A DNA stretch of 41,084 bases. It comes from Scytonematopsis contorta HA4267-MV1. GTDB lineage: Bacteria; Cyanobacteriota; Cyanobacteriia; Cyanobacteriales; Nostocaceae. Location of the stretch: NCBI GenBank assembly GCA_019359035.1, contig JAHHIC010000104.1, positions 1-41,084 on the forward strand. Direction: 5' to 3'. How positions within the stretch are numbered: the stretch's first letter is position 1; every line of letters begins with the position of its first letter. Below are positions 1 through 8,880 of the stretch, piece by piece. A model generated the notes under the pieces. It was given only the letters and a program-made list of their open reading frames with translations. It had not been told where the DNA came from and searched no databases. A program made the position numbers and the translations under genes.

Positions 1-134
1 ATTAAGATGCTACCGAAAAAACCACACAAGGTTTTATTATCTCAAATATTTGATAGAATAGCCTCATTGGGACGTATCCACGCCCCTAAACCTTCTGTCA
101 CCACTTCATAATTGGCGAAGGTATTGTAATAATA
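1..134. other. left edge, no assignable gene
   Basis: No gene can be assigned here. On the minus strand, the frame of the neighbouring pantothenate kinase stays open for about 30 codons after its TAG stop and ends at a TGA near position 49. On the plus strand a 33-codon frame starts at position 7 and may be the tail of something outside the window. Neither resembles a family I know. Confidence 0.4.
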
Positions 135-914
135 CTATGGGGTTTTAATTATTTCCCCCATTCCCCATAGAATCAGATTTTCTTCCACCATCAACCGTAT
201 GCCAATTTCGGGGTAAATCCCTTGTAAATAACTAGATAACAAAATGCGATCGCCTCCGGTTAGCGCGACTTTACCTTGGGGAAAATCTTGCCACCAAGCT
301 TCCACAAAGCCTTTAATTCCAGCTAAAAGGGTATAAACCACTCCGCTTTGAATAGCTTCAGCTGTATTAAGCACATATCTTTTAGGTAGTGACTGGGTTT
401 CTACATATGGTAATTGTCCAGTTTTTTGGGAAAGAGTTGAAAATTGCAAACCTAATCCTGGTAAAATTGCCCCACCTACTAAATTTTGGTTTTCGTCAGC
501 ACCAGTAAAAGTTAGTGCTGTTCCCGCATCAATCACAAGCATAGGAAACCCCCAAACTGAAGCTGCACCATATAAAGCGAGAGCGCGGTCAATTCCTAAT
601 GTGGGATAAAGTCCTTGAAGTGGCACATTTTCTAAAGTAAGAATGCGAACATCAGGATAATTTTGCCATAGTGCTGTCTGTGTAGGAACGACAGAGGCTA
701 GCAGGATTCGGAGTGGGGAGTGGGGAGTGGGGAGTGGGAAATGGGGAATTGTGAATTGGGATTGGCTGATTTGCTTGATGGTATCGATAGGTAGATAGGA
801 GCTGTTCCAGTTGTAAACTAGTCCGTCATCGATAAATAACCCCCAATGAAGCCTTGAGTTTCCAATCATTAAAGCTAATATCATCGGACTCTTAGTTTTT
901 CTTAACCTATCCAT
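135..914 (-). CDS. coaX: type III pantothenate kinase (CoaX)
   Basis: Likely phosphorylates pantothenate with ATP, the first step of coenzyme A synthesis, in the cytoplasm. The N-terminal phosphate-binding segment reads [10 protein letters not shown] (the family has DxGNTxxxxG). The central [11 protein letters not shown] and [10 protein letters not shown] segments and the late ALTGGD segment are typical of CoaX. The length (259 residues, or 249 from Met11) is normal, so the gene looks complete. Met1 and Met11 are both possible starts; no Shine-Dalgarno sequence decides. Oddity: residues about 52-69 ([13 protein letters not shown]) are the translation of a GGGGAGT-type heptamer array (709-762), which adds a Pro/His-rich loop before the conserved LLASVVPT strand. 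The gene is divergent from flv3B with only 84 bp between them. Confidence 0.9.
   Translation of the reverse strand: MDRLRKTKSPMILALMIGNSRLHWGLFIDDGLVYNWNSSYLPIDTIKQISQSQFTIPHFPLPTPHSPLRILLASVVPTQTALWQNYPDVRILTLENVPLQGLYPTLGIDRALALYGAASVWGFPMLVIDAGTALTFTGADENQNLVGGAILPGLGLQFSTLSQKTGQLPYVETQSLPKRYVLNTAEAIQSGVVYTLLAGIKGFVEAWWQDFPQGKVALTGGDRILLSSYLQGIYPEIGIRLMVEENLILWGMGEIIKTP
709..762. repeat. heptamer tandem array inside coaX
   Basis: Consecutive GGGGAGT units degrade into GGGGAAT/GTGAATT-like units. The array is G-rich on the plus strand, which is the template strand for coaX. It is read in frame in coaX without a stop. Confidence 0.85.
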
Positions 915-987
915 AGGTTTTTTAATAATTATTTACAAACCACCCGTGCCAAAATATAGAGAAGAGGAAAAAATACTCATTTTTTAT

Positions 988-992
988 GGAGG
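988..992 (+). promoter_or_regulatory. Shine-Dalgarno of flv3B
   Basis: GGAGG sits 6 bases before the ATG at 999 and supports that start. It is one of the few clear ribosome-binding sites in the window. Confidence 0.8.
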
Positions 993-998
993 CGGGTT

Positions 999-2723
999 AT
1001 GGTAGCTCTAACCGAAAAAACTAAAAAACGGTTGACCATGCAAACTGCGGAGATAGCTGTAAATACTACAGCTATGCGCTCTTTGGATTGGGACAGAGAC
1101 CGATTTGATATTGAGTTCGGGTTGCAAAATGGGACTACCTACAACTCCTTTATTATACGTGGGGAGAAAACAGCCCTAGTTGATACCTCTCACGAGAAAT
1201 TTCGTCAGTTATTTTTCGATACCCTCAAAAAAGAAGTTAACCCAGCAGAGATTGATTATTTAATTATCAGCCATACAGAACCAGACCACAGTGGGTTGGT
1301 AAAAGATATGCTGAAGCTCTGCCCAGATATCACTGTTGTAGGTTCTAAAGTAGCGATTCAGTTTTTAGAAGACTTAGTACATCATCCATTTAAGCGGAAG
1401 ATAGTTAAAAATGGTGACCGTTTGGATTTAGGCAACGGACACGAGTTGGAATTTGTCATTGCTCCTAATTTACATTGGCCAGATACAATTTTTACTTTCG
1501 ACCACAAAACCCAGATATTATACACTTGTGACGCCTTCGGGTTACACTATTGTTCAGATAATACTTTTGATGACGATTTAAAAGCAATCGAAGCTGATTT
1601 TGAATATTATTATGAGTGTTTGATGGCTCCTAATGCACGGTCAGTGCTTTCAGCTCTGAAACGTATGGGGGAACTAGAAAAAATTGACATGATTGCCACT
1701 GGTCACGGGCCACTTTTATCTCACAATGTTGAGGAACTGACAGGACGTTACCGTAAATGGAGCCAAAGTCAAACGAAAGCTGAAGCCACAGTTGGGGTAT
1801 TTTTTGTTTCCGACTATGGCTATAGCGAACGCTTAGCTCAAGGTATTGCGAATGGTATCACCAAAACAGGTGTAGCCGTGGAAATGGTGGACTTGAATGC
1901 GGCTACAGATTTACAAGAGTTGCGAGAACTTGTTAGCCGTTGTGCAGGTTTAGTTGTAGGAATGCCTCCCGTTAACGAAGATGCGACAATTCAAGCAGCG
2001 CTGGGAACTATTTTAGGTTCAGCGAAAGAGAAACAAGCCATTGGTCTTTTTGAAACTGGTGGTGGAAACGATGAACCAACTTATCCCCTACTTAATAAAT
2101 TCCGTGCTTTGGGTTTACATATTTCATTCCCTGTAATTGAGATTCGAGAAACACCAACAGAGAACAAATATAAATTGTGCGAAGAAGCGGGTACTGACTT
2201 AGCTCAGTGGGTAACACGGGATAAAAGTATAAAAGCGATGAAATCCCTTAGTGCTGACTTAGATAAAGCTCTAGGGAGAATAAGTGGTGGTTTATACATT
2301 ATTACTGCCAAAAAAGGTGATGTTCAAAGCGCGATGCTGGCTTCTTGGGTAAGTCAAGCGAGCTTTAAACCCTTAGGATTCAGCTTAGCAGTAGCAAAAG
2401 ACCGGGCAATTGAATCACTGATGCAAGTAGGTGATAAATTTATCTTGAACGTTTTGGAAGAAGGAAATTATCAAATCTTGATGAAACACTTCTTAAAGCG
2501 ATTTGCTCCTGGTGCAGACCGTTTTGAAAATGTTAGAACCCAAAACTCCGTAAGTGGAGCACCAATTCTTGCAGACGCTTTGGCATATATGGAATGCGAA
2601 GTAGCTAGTAGATTGGATGCTGGTGACCACTGGATTGTTTACTGCACCGTTTACGCTGGTAGAGTTTCCAAACCCGAAGGAATGACAGCTGTTCACCATC
2701 GTAAAGTTGGTAATCACTATTAA
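999..2723 (+). CDS. flv3B: flavodiiron protein Flv3 (Flv3B type)
   Basis: Cyanobacterial class C flavodiiron protein. With Flv1 it reduces O2 to water using photosynthetic or respiratory electrons. Order of domains: metallo-beta-lactamase-like diiron domain (about 1-250), flavodoxin domain (about 260-405), C-terminal NAD(P)H:flavin reductase-like domain (about 425-574). The diiron ligands are all present: H92-x-E94-x-D96-H97, H159, D178 and H236, which marks the canonical Flv3/Flv4 subtype. The N-terminal [20 protein letters not shown] segment is characteristic of Flv3. A partner with altered ligands follows and no Sll0218-like gene lies between them. This matches the Anabaena flv3B-flv1B arrangement, whose products are heterocyst-specific; assignment to the B pair is an inference from gene order. 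The ATG has a good ribosome-binding site. Confidence 0.92.
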   Translation: MVALTEKTKKRLTMQTAEIAVNTTAMRSLDWDRDRFDIEFGLQNGTTYNSFIIRGEKTALVDTSHEKFRQLFFDTLKKEVNPAEIDYLIISHTEPDHSGLVKDMLKLCPDITVVGSKVAIQFLEDLVHHPFKRKIVKNGDRLDLGNGHELEFVIAPNLHWPDTIFTFDHKTQILYTCDAFGLHYCSDNTFDDDLKAIEADFEYYYECLMAPNARSVLSALKRMGELEKIDMIATGHGPLLSHNVEELTGRYRKWSQSQTKAEATVGVFFVSDYGYSERLAQGIANGITKTGVAVEMVDLNAATDLQELRELVSRCAGLVVGMPPVNEDATIQAALGTILGSAKEKQAIGLFETGGGNDEPTYPLLNKFRALGLHISFPVIEIRETPTENKYKLCEEAGTDLAQWVTRDKSIKAMKSLSADLDKALGRISGGLYIITAKKGDVQSAMLASWVSQASFKPLGFSLAVAKDRAIESLMQVGDKFILNVLEEGNYQILMKHFLKRFAPGADRFENVRTQNSVSGAPILADALAYMECEVASRLDAGDHWIVYCTVYAGRVSKPEGMTAVHHRKVGNHY

Positions 2724-2726
2724 GAA

Positions 2727-2919
2727 ATGGGTAATGGGTAATTGGTAATGGGTAATGGGTAATTGGTAATGGGTAATTGGTAATGGGTAATGCGTAATGG
2801 GTAATAGTGCAATTACCAATTCCCAATCCCCAATTACCAATCCCCAATTACCAATCCCCAATTCCCAATCCCCAATTACCAATCCCCAATTACCAATTAC
2901 CAATTACCAATTACCAATT
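2727..2919. repeat. paired heptamer arrays between flv3B and flv1B
   Basis: The first arm (about 2727-2806) is built of TAATGGG/TAATTGG units. The second arm (about 2811-2919) is built of AATTACC/AATCCCC/AATTCCC units. The arms are imperfect reverse complements and meet at a short AGTGC spacer, so the transcript can fold into a very long hairpin between the two cistrons. The array starts 3 bases after the flv3B stop and ends 10 bases before the flv1B start. Confidence 0.9.
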
Positions 2920-2929
2920 CTTCAGATTT

Positions 2930-4642
2930 ATGGCAGAAATAACAAAACCCCGTGATGTTCAGGTTGTGCCTATTGGTACAGATACAAGAATTTTCCGTTC
3001 CCGCAGTTGGGCGCGTTTGAGATTTGAAATAGAGTATGCTTTAGCTAAGGGTACGACTGCTAATTCTTTTTTGATTGAAGCGGATAAAGTAGCTCTGATT
3101 GACCCTCCTGGAGAAACATTTACGGAAATTTACTTAGATGCGTTGCAGAAACGGACTGATTTAAAGAAGATTGATTACGTAATTCTCGGTCACGTTAATC
3201 CCAACCGTGCTGCTACTTTGAAAGCTTTGTTGGAAGTTGCACCCCAAATTACTTTTGTTTGTTCTAATCCTGGAGCAATTAATTTACGAGGTGCGTTAGA
3301 AAATCCAGATTTACCTATCCTTGTTAAACGTGGTGGAGAAACTCTTGATTTAGGTAAGGGTCATAGTTTGGAGTTTATCCCTACTCCTAACCCACGTTAT
3401 CCGGATGAGCTTTGTACTTATGACCCTCAAACGGAAATTTTATATACTGATAAATTATTTGGCTCCCATATTTGTGGAGACCAAGTTTTTGATGAGGGTT
3501 GGCAAGTTTTTCTAGAAGATAGACGGTATTATTTTGAGTGTGTGATGGCTCCACATGCACGACAAGTTGATACCTCTTTAGAGAAACTTTCAGATTTAAA
3601 GGTGCGGATGTATGCTCCAAACCACGGTCCTTTGGTACGCTATGGATTAATTGAACTGACTACAGCTTACCGAGAATGGCTACAGCAGCAAAATAACCAA
3701 GAAAATTCTGTTGCTTTAATTTATGCTTCTGCTTACGGAAATACCGCAACTATTGCTCAGGCAATTGCTCATGGTATTACAAAAACGGGTGTGAGTGTAG
3801 AAGCGATAAATTGCGAAGCAGCAGAACCAGCAGAAATTCAAGCTGCTGTAGAGAAAGCATCGGGTTTTATTATTGGTTCCCCAACTTTGGGTGGACATGC
3901 ACCAACTCCGATTCAAACTGCATTAGGAATTATTCTCTCGAATGCTGCGAAAAATAAATTAGCAGGTGTGTTTGGTTCTTTTGGTTGGAGTGGTGAAGCA
4001 ATTGATTTATTGGAAAGTAAATTAAAAGATGCGGGATATCGTTTCGGGTTTGACCCCATCCGCGTAAAGTTTAAACCAGATGATGTCACCTTGCAAACCT
4101 GTGAAGAAGCTGGAACTGATTTTGCCCAAACTTTAAAGCGAATTAAAAAAGTTCGCGTCGTTAGTCAACAACCAGCGAATAATTTAGAACAAGCGGTTGG
4201 ACGAATTTTAGGTTCGTTGTGTGTGGTGACAGCAAAACATGGAGATGTATCCAGCGCTATGTTGGCTTCTTGGGTATCTCAAGCGAGTTTTACCCCCCCC
4301 GGTTTAACTATTGCTGTTGCTAAAGATAGAGCTATGGAACCACTAACCTATTCGGGTAAAGAATTCGTAGTTAATATTTTGGCGGAAGGAAGACAACTAC
4401 GGAAGCATTTCATGAAAAATTTTGCTCCTGGGGAAGACAGATTTGCGGGTATTGAAACTCAAGAATCGCAAAATGGTTCTCCTATTCTTAGTGGTGCTTT
4501 GGCTTATTTGGAATGTACTGTGAAAAGCCGGATGGAAGTAGGTGACCACTGGTTGGTTTACGCTACTGTGGAAGATGGTAAGGTGTTAAATCCTGATAGC
4601 GTAACTGCAGTGCATCACCGTAAATCTGGTAATCATTATTAA
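2930..4642 (+). CDS. flv1B: flavodiiron protein Flv1 (Flv1B type)
   Basis: Partner of the upstream Flv3 in the O2-reducing heterodimer or oligomer. It has the same three-domain layout (lactamase-like, flavodoxin, flavin reductase). The diiron ligands are changed as expected for Flv1/Flv2: the first motif is H88-V-N90-P-N92-R93, the next histidine is R156 and the bridging aspartate is K175. The frame stays open upstream to 2807, but those 41 residues (MQLPIPNPQ...) only translate the heptamer array. I therefore start at the ATG of MAEITKPRDV, giving 570 residues. No Shine-Dalgarno sequence precedes it, only repeat and a short AT-rich stretch. The gene ends just before a palindromic repeat shared with the convergent NYN gene. 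Confidence 0.9.
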   Translation: MAEITKPRDVQVVPIGTDTRIFRSRSWARLRFEIEYALAKGTTANSFLIEADKVALIDPPGETFTEIYLDALQKRTDLKKIDYVILGHVNPNRAATLKALLEVAPQITFVCSNPGAINLRGALENPDLPILVKRGGETLDLGKGHSLEFIPTPNPRYPDELCTYDPQTEILYTDKLFGSHICGDQVFDEGWQVFLEDRRYYFECVMAPHARQVDTSLEKLSDLKVRMYAPNHGPLVRYGLIELTTAYREWLQQQNNQENSVALIYASAYGNTATIAQAIAHGITKTGVSVEAINCEAAEPAEIQAAVEKASGFIIGSPTLGGHAPTPIQTALGIILSNAAKNKLAGVFGSFGWSGEAIDLLESKLKDAGYRFGFDPIRVKFKPDDVTLQTCEEAGTDFAQTLKRIKKVRVVSQQPANNLEQAVGRILGSLCVVTAKHGDVSSAMLASWVSQASFTPPGLTIAVAKDRAMEPLTYSGKEFVVNILAEGRQLRKHFMKNFAPGEDRFAGIETQESQNGSPILSGALAYLECTVKSRMEVGDHWLVYATVEDGKVLNPDSVTAVHHRKSGNHY

Positions 4643-4645
4643 AAA

Positions 4646-4675
4646 TGTAGAGACGTTATATGTAACGTCTCTACA
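4646..4675. repeat. GTAGAGAC palindromic repeat / bidirectional terminator
   Basis: A 30-bp near-palindrome: TGTAGAGAC arm, GTTATATGTAAC core, GTCTCTACA arm, followed by GTTTTT. It lies between the convergent flv1B and NYN genes. The TAG stop of the NYN gene (4671-4673) is part of the repeat. It probably works as a terminator for flv1B. Confidence 0.8.
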
Positions 4676-5381
4676 GTTTTTCGATGTCTTGTTTAATGTT
4701 ATGCAAATCTATATAATGGTCAGCTACATTCATTAAACTTTCGCTAGCCATAGAGCGTAAACTGACTAGTTCTACCCTGACTCCTTTGTAAGTGACACTG
4801 TTTACAGCATAAGTTAGCTCTCCGTTGCCACTAAGAAGAATAAGAGTGTCACAACATCTTGCTAAATTCAGCATATCAACAGACATTTCCACATCCAAAT
4901 TTGCTTTTTTGGAACCATCCGCAAACTGCACCAGTTCTTTAGTTACAACACGGTAGCCATTACGACGCATCCATAATATAAAAGCTTGCTGCTTTTCGTT
5001 GGTGTTATCGTAAGCTGTATAAAAATACGCTCGCAGTAATTGTCGTTCTTTTGTTAAACAGGGAAGTAATTTAGCGTAATCGATTTCACAACCAAGATAT
5101 ATTGCTGCGTGAAACAGATTTGAACCATCAATAAAAATAGCGACACGTTCTTTCTGCTTCTGTTCTTCTAAATTGGCAGAGTAAAGCTTCTCCTCGGAAA
5201 TATCAGTATTTAAATTTGATTCTTTGACAAATTGTAGTTGTGGTGCTACATTACTAGGCTTTTCTCTCTTGAAAACAGGGTGTGGGGAAGCAAGATTTTT
5301 ATTTTTTGTGTCCGACCGCGCATTTATAGGTAGTTCAAAGTTTTGCTCATTATACCTTTCTGGTCTGGGAAGTAGTTCCAT
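4671..5381 (-). CDS. NYN/PIN-like domain protein (LabA/DUF88 family)
   Basis: A 236-residue protein. The first 75 residues are polar and low in complexity; the rest is a NYN domain, a PIN-like fold that binds metal and in some members cleaves RNA. Visible motifs are VAIFIDGSNLF (Asp85) and LDVEMSVDML (Asp163, Asp169). The third acidic motif, normally SGDGDF in this family, reads SGNGEL (Asn186, Glu188), so the metal site is altered and nuclease activity is doubtful. Cyanobacterial LabA proteins of this family act in circadian output, but nothing here shows that this one does. It is convergent with flv1B and its stop codon lies inside the shared palindrome. Confidence 0.82.
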   Translation of the reverse strand: MELLPRPERYNEQNFELPINARSDTKNKNLASPHPVFKREKPSNVAPQLQFVKESNLNTDISEEKLYSANLEEQKQKERVAIFIDGSNLFHAAIYLGCEIDYAKLLPCLTKERQLLRAYFYTAYDNTNEKQQAFILWMRRNGYRVVTKELVQFADGSKKANLDVEMSVDMLNLARCCDTLILLSGNGELTYAVNSVTYKGVRVELVSLRSMASESLMNVADHYIDLHNIKQDIEKL

Positions 5382-5723
5382 ATATGGCTATTCAGTAAGT
5401 AATTATAATCAAATGTTCACAATTTAAACTGATACGTTGACAAATCCTATAATTTTCAAGATGAGTAAAGTATCAGCATGAAATGATAACTTAATTGCTT
5501 GTCACATATACATTATATTGATTGATAAGCAGTTAATCTTAATATTTTCTTTATTATTTACATTATTTCTCACACTAGTGTTGAGAGGAGATAAATAGAT
5601 ACAAATCTTTACCCTCCGCAATAATTGGTCAACACAATTTTGTGTAGCATTTATGCAATTTACGTACTGTATTAATACTTATGTACGGATATAAGGATGG
5701 TTGTCGTTGAATAATTATGTGTC
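5382..5723. other. AT-rich gap without recognisable genes
   Basis: 342 bp between two minus-strand genes. It is AT-rich and must hold the promoter of the NYN gene. No clear hairpin, repeat or small ORF was found. Confidence 0.4.
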
Positions 5724-7691
5724 TCAGGCAATCGCTAATGTAAAATGGAGTTCACTACCCTTATTTTTACCTGCGGAAACAGCCCAAATGTTTCCACCTA
5801 ATTGCTGAATAATTTGACGACAAATCGCCAAACCTAATCCAGTACCACCTATTGTGCGTCGCAGAAAATTTTCTTCTTGATAGAAACGTTCAAAAATTGC
5901 TTCTAGCTGATTTGCTTCAATCCCTCGACCTGTATCTTTAATAATGACTTCTAACATTTGTTTCAGATTGGACTGATTTTGAGGAGATGAAGAAATTTCT
6001 GGATTGAAAACCTTAGCACAAATTGTTATTTTTCCATCAGGATTTGTAAATTTACAAGCATTATCCAAAAGCTTAGCCAGAACTTCCGTGAGTCCTTCTC
6101 CATCCACTTGAACTAAAGGCAAATCCTGTGGTATCTGTAGTAAAATTTGTGGCAGAGTCTTGCTTGAAGAAGGCTCTTTGAGGCTGCTGATAACTAAATC
6201 CAGGGTTGTTTCTAAAGAAATTGGTTCTAATTGCCAACGCATCCAACCACCTTCCAAGCGAGAGAGGGTAAGAAAATCTTGAATTAGCAGTCGCATTCTT
6301 TCTAAATCAGTCAAAGCAATTTCTAACATTGACTGCTGATAATCTGGTGACATATCTGGTTCGTTGGCTAAACTCTCCAAACAAACTAGGATAGTAGAAA
6401 GGGGAGTTCGTAATTCATGACCCACTATGGCAATTAGGTTACTTTGGCTGCGCTCTAAAGCTGCAAGTTGTTGGTTGAGGCTTTCTAAATTGTTGTACGC
6501 TTCACCTTGAATAAAAGCTGCTGCGACTTGATTCGCAATTGCTTCTACCAACCCTCGCTCACTTTCGCTCCAAATATGGGCTGAAGTCCCACAATGATGC
6601 AGTTCCAATATTCCCAGGCAATTTTCTTGATAGCAGATTGGTACTATTAAACAAGATTTAATTTGCCACTGCGCTAATTGAGTGCTTAAATATGGATTTG
6701 TTTTTATGCCTAAATCTTGGGTCGTGTCAGCAATGGCAATTGTTTGTTCGCTAGCCAAAACCTCTTGAAATAATGGATGATTTGCCAAAGACCAAATTTG
6801 TCCTTTTAAAGAAGAAACACCTATACTCACCCATTCATATTCAATTGGTGTAATTGTTTCGTTCTCATTATTGTAGCGATAAAGTAAGCAACGGCAATTC
6901 CTGAAAATTTTCCCTAGTTCTTGCACCGTAACCTGAAAAATTTCTTCCGGTTTTAAAGAATTACGGATAGTAGTAGTAATAGCGTTAATTAGACGTTCGT
7001 TACGTTCTTTTTGAGTAATTGTTCGATAAGCTTTTATCTGTTTGTATAGGCTAGATTGTAAATAAGTTACCAAACGCTCTGTAAATAGTTTGGCATCAAT
7101 TTGTGATGATTGACTAGATGATATTTGAGATAATTTTTTGTTAGTCAAACCATATTGAAGCTTTGTTGATTCTACTTTTTCTGTTAATTCCGGTCGATAA
7201 AATAAAATTTTATCTAATAATAGTTGGGCTGCAGTTGTGCTAACTTTATAGTCAAAACTCCATATACCTTTAAATTGCCTTGTTTCGTCCAATGATACCC
7301 CATCAACTTGGGAAGCAAACTCCTGACAAACTATACAAGCAGCGTACTCAGTTCCGACAATGATTAAATGCCACTCTTGTGCTAAATCGTCCTCTGGGTC
7401 TAAAGGAATAACCTCGTAAGCACTTGATGTTGTGGCAAAGTCGGATTCTGGTGCTGCTAAAACGTAAATTTGGTCTGTAAATTGGGCAATCCGCTGATAA
7501 CGACGGTTTTCTTGACGATAAAAACGTTCTTGCTGAAAGTTAGAAATTACTAAAGGCTTATCTGTCCCTAACAGTAGAAGGTCTTCCATTGCATGAGAAA
7601 GAGCAGTTAGGGAAGCTTTAAAATAAACTTGAGAATTAAGATTCGGTACAGTCTGAAGTAATTCTTGCAATAAGGAATTGGGACTCTTCAT
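5724..7691 (-). CDS. DICT-GAF sensor histidine kinase
   Basis: A 655-residue soluble histidine kinase with no transmembrane segment. An N-terminal DICT sensory domain (about 25-170; LGTDKPLVISNFQQERFYRQ) is common in cyanobacterial signalling proteins. A GAF domain follows (about 235-395), then a HisKA dimerisation domain with phospho-acceptor His425 in VGHELRTPLS and a HATPase domain (about 535-655; N box LLDNACKF, G1 DTGRGIE, G2 GGTGLGLAIC). All catalytic motifs look intact. No receiver domain is fused and no response regulator is adjacent, so its partner is unknown. The next minus-strand gene upstream encodes a pentapeptide-repeat protein and ends 79 bp before this start. Confidence 0.93.
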   Translation of the reverse strand: MKSPNSLLQELLQTVPNLNSQVYFKASLTALSHAMEDLLLLGTDKPLVISNFQQERFYRQENRRYQRIAQFTDQIYVLAAPESDFATTSSAYEVIPLDPEDDLAQEWHLIIVGTEYAACIVCQEFASQVDGVSLDETRQFKGIWSFDYKVSTTAAQLLLDKILFYRPELTEKVESTKLQYGLTNKKLSQISSSQSSQIDAKLFTERLVTYLQSSLYKQIKAYRTITQKERNERLINAITTTIRNSLKPEEIFQVTVQELGKIFRNCRCLLYRYNNENETITPIEYEWVSIGVSSLKGQIWSLANHPLFQEVLASEQTIAIADTTQDLGIKTNPYLSTQLAQWQIKSCLIVPICYQENCLGILELHHCGTSAHIWSESERGLVEAIANQVAAAFIQGEAYNNLESLNQQLAALERSQSNLIAIVGHELRTPLSTILVCLESLANEPDMSPDYQQSMLEIALTDLERMRLLIQDFLTLSRLEGGWMRWQLEPISLETTLDLVISSLKEPSSSKTLPQILLQIPQDLPLVQVDGEGLTEVLAKLLDNACKFTNPDGKITICAKVFNPEISSSPQNQSNLKQMLEVIIKDTGRGIEANQLEAIFERFYQEENFLRRTIGGTGLGLAICRQIIQQLGGNIWAVSAGKNKGSELHFTLAIA

Positions 7692-7770
7692 TACTACTAA
7701 GCCGATGAGCCACCTTTTTATAATAAATTTATTCGCAAATCAAAGTGGAGAAAGCTATCATTGAGTGTGT

Positions 7771-8397
7771 TTAACTGACCGCATTTAAAGAAAGTTCTCC
7801 CGAAAGAGCCTCCTCAAATTGCACATCATATAAATGAGTTTCATCCAAGATGATGCTACTGAGGTCAACATCACGCAAATCAGTTCTTGACAAAATAGCT
7901 TTAGTTAAGTTGGTATTATATAGGTCTGCTTTACTTAATTTGGCCCCAGTCAAGTTCACTTTACTTAGATTAGCACCTGCCAGATTAGCACCACTTAAGT
8001 CTGCGTAGCGTAAATCAGCACCTTCTAGATTTGTATTACTGAGGTCTGCACCACGCAAATCAGATAATCGCAGGTCTGCGTTCTGTAGATTAGCCTTATG
8101 CAAATCGGCACTCGTTAAAACTACTCTGATTAAAGAGGCTCTGCTAAAATTAGCCTGAATCAGAATCGATTCACATAAATTAGCTCTCCACAAAATAGCG
8201 TCTTCCAGAACAGCTTCACTTAAATTAACTCCGTTCAAAGAAGCTCTTGACAGGTTTGCACCCGTCAAATCCGACCGACTTAAATTAGCTCCAGCTAAAC
8301 AGCATTCACTTAGATGTGCTCGTTGCAAGCTGAATTGTACGAAATCTCTGTTCCCTGCGGCATAGCGCTTGAGAAGTTCATCAGCATTTATAACCAT
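7771..8397 (-). CDS. pentapeptide-repeat protein
   Basis: A 208-residue protein, almost all of it A(D/N)LxX pentapeptide repeats (about 30-185: GANLSRSDLTGANLSRASL and similar). These form a right-handed quadrilateral beta-helix. The N-terminal head (NADELLKRYAAGNRDF) is the cap often seen in cyanobacterial members. No signal peptide or transmembrane segment is visible, so it is probably cytoplasmic. Biochemical roles in this family are mostly unknown and I infer none. It may be cotranscribed with the DICT histidine kinase (79-bp gap, same strand). Three GTTTACAT boxes lie 100-136 bp upstream of its start. Confidence 0.9.
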   Translation of the reverse strand: MVINADELLKRYAAGNRDFVQFSLQRAHLSECCLAGANLSRSDLTGANLSRASLNGVNLSEAVLEDAILWRANLCESILIQANFSRASLIRVVLTSADLHKANLQNADLRLSDLRGADLSNTNLEGADLRYADLSGANLAGANLSKVNLTGAKLSKADLYNTNLTKAILSRTDLRDVDLSSIILDETHLYDVQFEEALSGELSLNAVS

Positions 8398-8760
8398 GAT
8401 AATAGACTTCGCAGCCGGGACTGGGTTGATGTGGATATAACTAGTATCCGTGTGGCTTCTGTAATAGACATGATTTCTTAACTCCTTCTTAATAATCGTT
8501 TACATTTTTAAAGTATGTTTACATCGTTTACATAAAACCTTAATTTTCTAAGTTGGTAAACTACAAAACATTTTTTCAGCAAAAGATAGCAGTACGCATT
8601 AGCTTTGGGTAAATTTATTTATACTGCATTTTTTGTTTTGATTATTTAGTTTTGTGAACTTACATTACGATTATGTAACAAAAATTCATAATTCACAATA
8701 TTCTTAATACTTTTAAAAGATTGTTTTTGCTTCTAGTATATATAAGTAAAAATTATATAT
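8398..8760. other. AT-rich intergenic region with GTTTACAT boxes
   Basis: No gene was found between the pentapeptide gene start and the 15-bp tandem array. It holds three identical octamers GTTTACAT (8498, 8517, 8526), listed separately. Confidence 0.5.
8498..8533. promoter_or_regulatory. three GTTTACAT direct repeats
   Basis: Identical octamers at 8498-8505, 8517-8524 and 8526-8533; the first and third are preceded by C. They lie upstream of the minus-strand pentapeptide gene, where an activator or repressor site would be expected. No factor can be named. Confidence 0.45.
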
Positions 8761-8865
8761 GGGACGTTGCAGGTGGGGACGTTGCAGGTGGGGACGTTGC
8801 ATGTGGAGAGGTTACATGTGGAGAGGTTACATGTGGAGAGGTTACATGTGGAGAGGTTACATGTA
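8761..8865. repeat. seven 15-bp tandem repeats
   Basis: Seven contiguous 15-bp units without gaps: two GGGACGTTGCAGGTG, one GGGACGTTGCATGTG, then four GAGAGGTTACATGTG (the last ending in A). The array runs straight into ACGTCTCTACA, the right arm of the GTAGAGAC palindrome family. Each unit resembles the left half of that palindrome. Confidence 0.9.
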
Positions 8866-8880
8866 ACGTCTCTACAGGGC

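Noticed and set aside
1-134. In-frame continuation of coaX beyond its TAG stop
   Set aside because: CoaX is already of normal length and the tail resembles nothing known. About 30 open codons are expected by chance often enough.
2493-2903. Minus-strand frames over the flv3B end and the heptamer array
   Set aside because: They translate the repeat ([10 protein letters not shown]...) and antisense of flv3B; they are by-products of the 7-bp period, not genes.
2807-2929. N-terminal extension of Flv1B (MQLPIPNPQ...)
   Set aside because: The extension is pure heptamer translation. Flv1 proteins begin near MAEITKPRDV, and the repeat length would make such a leader unstable.
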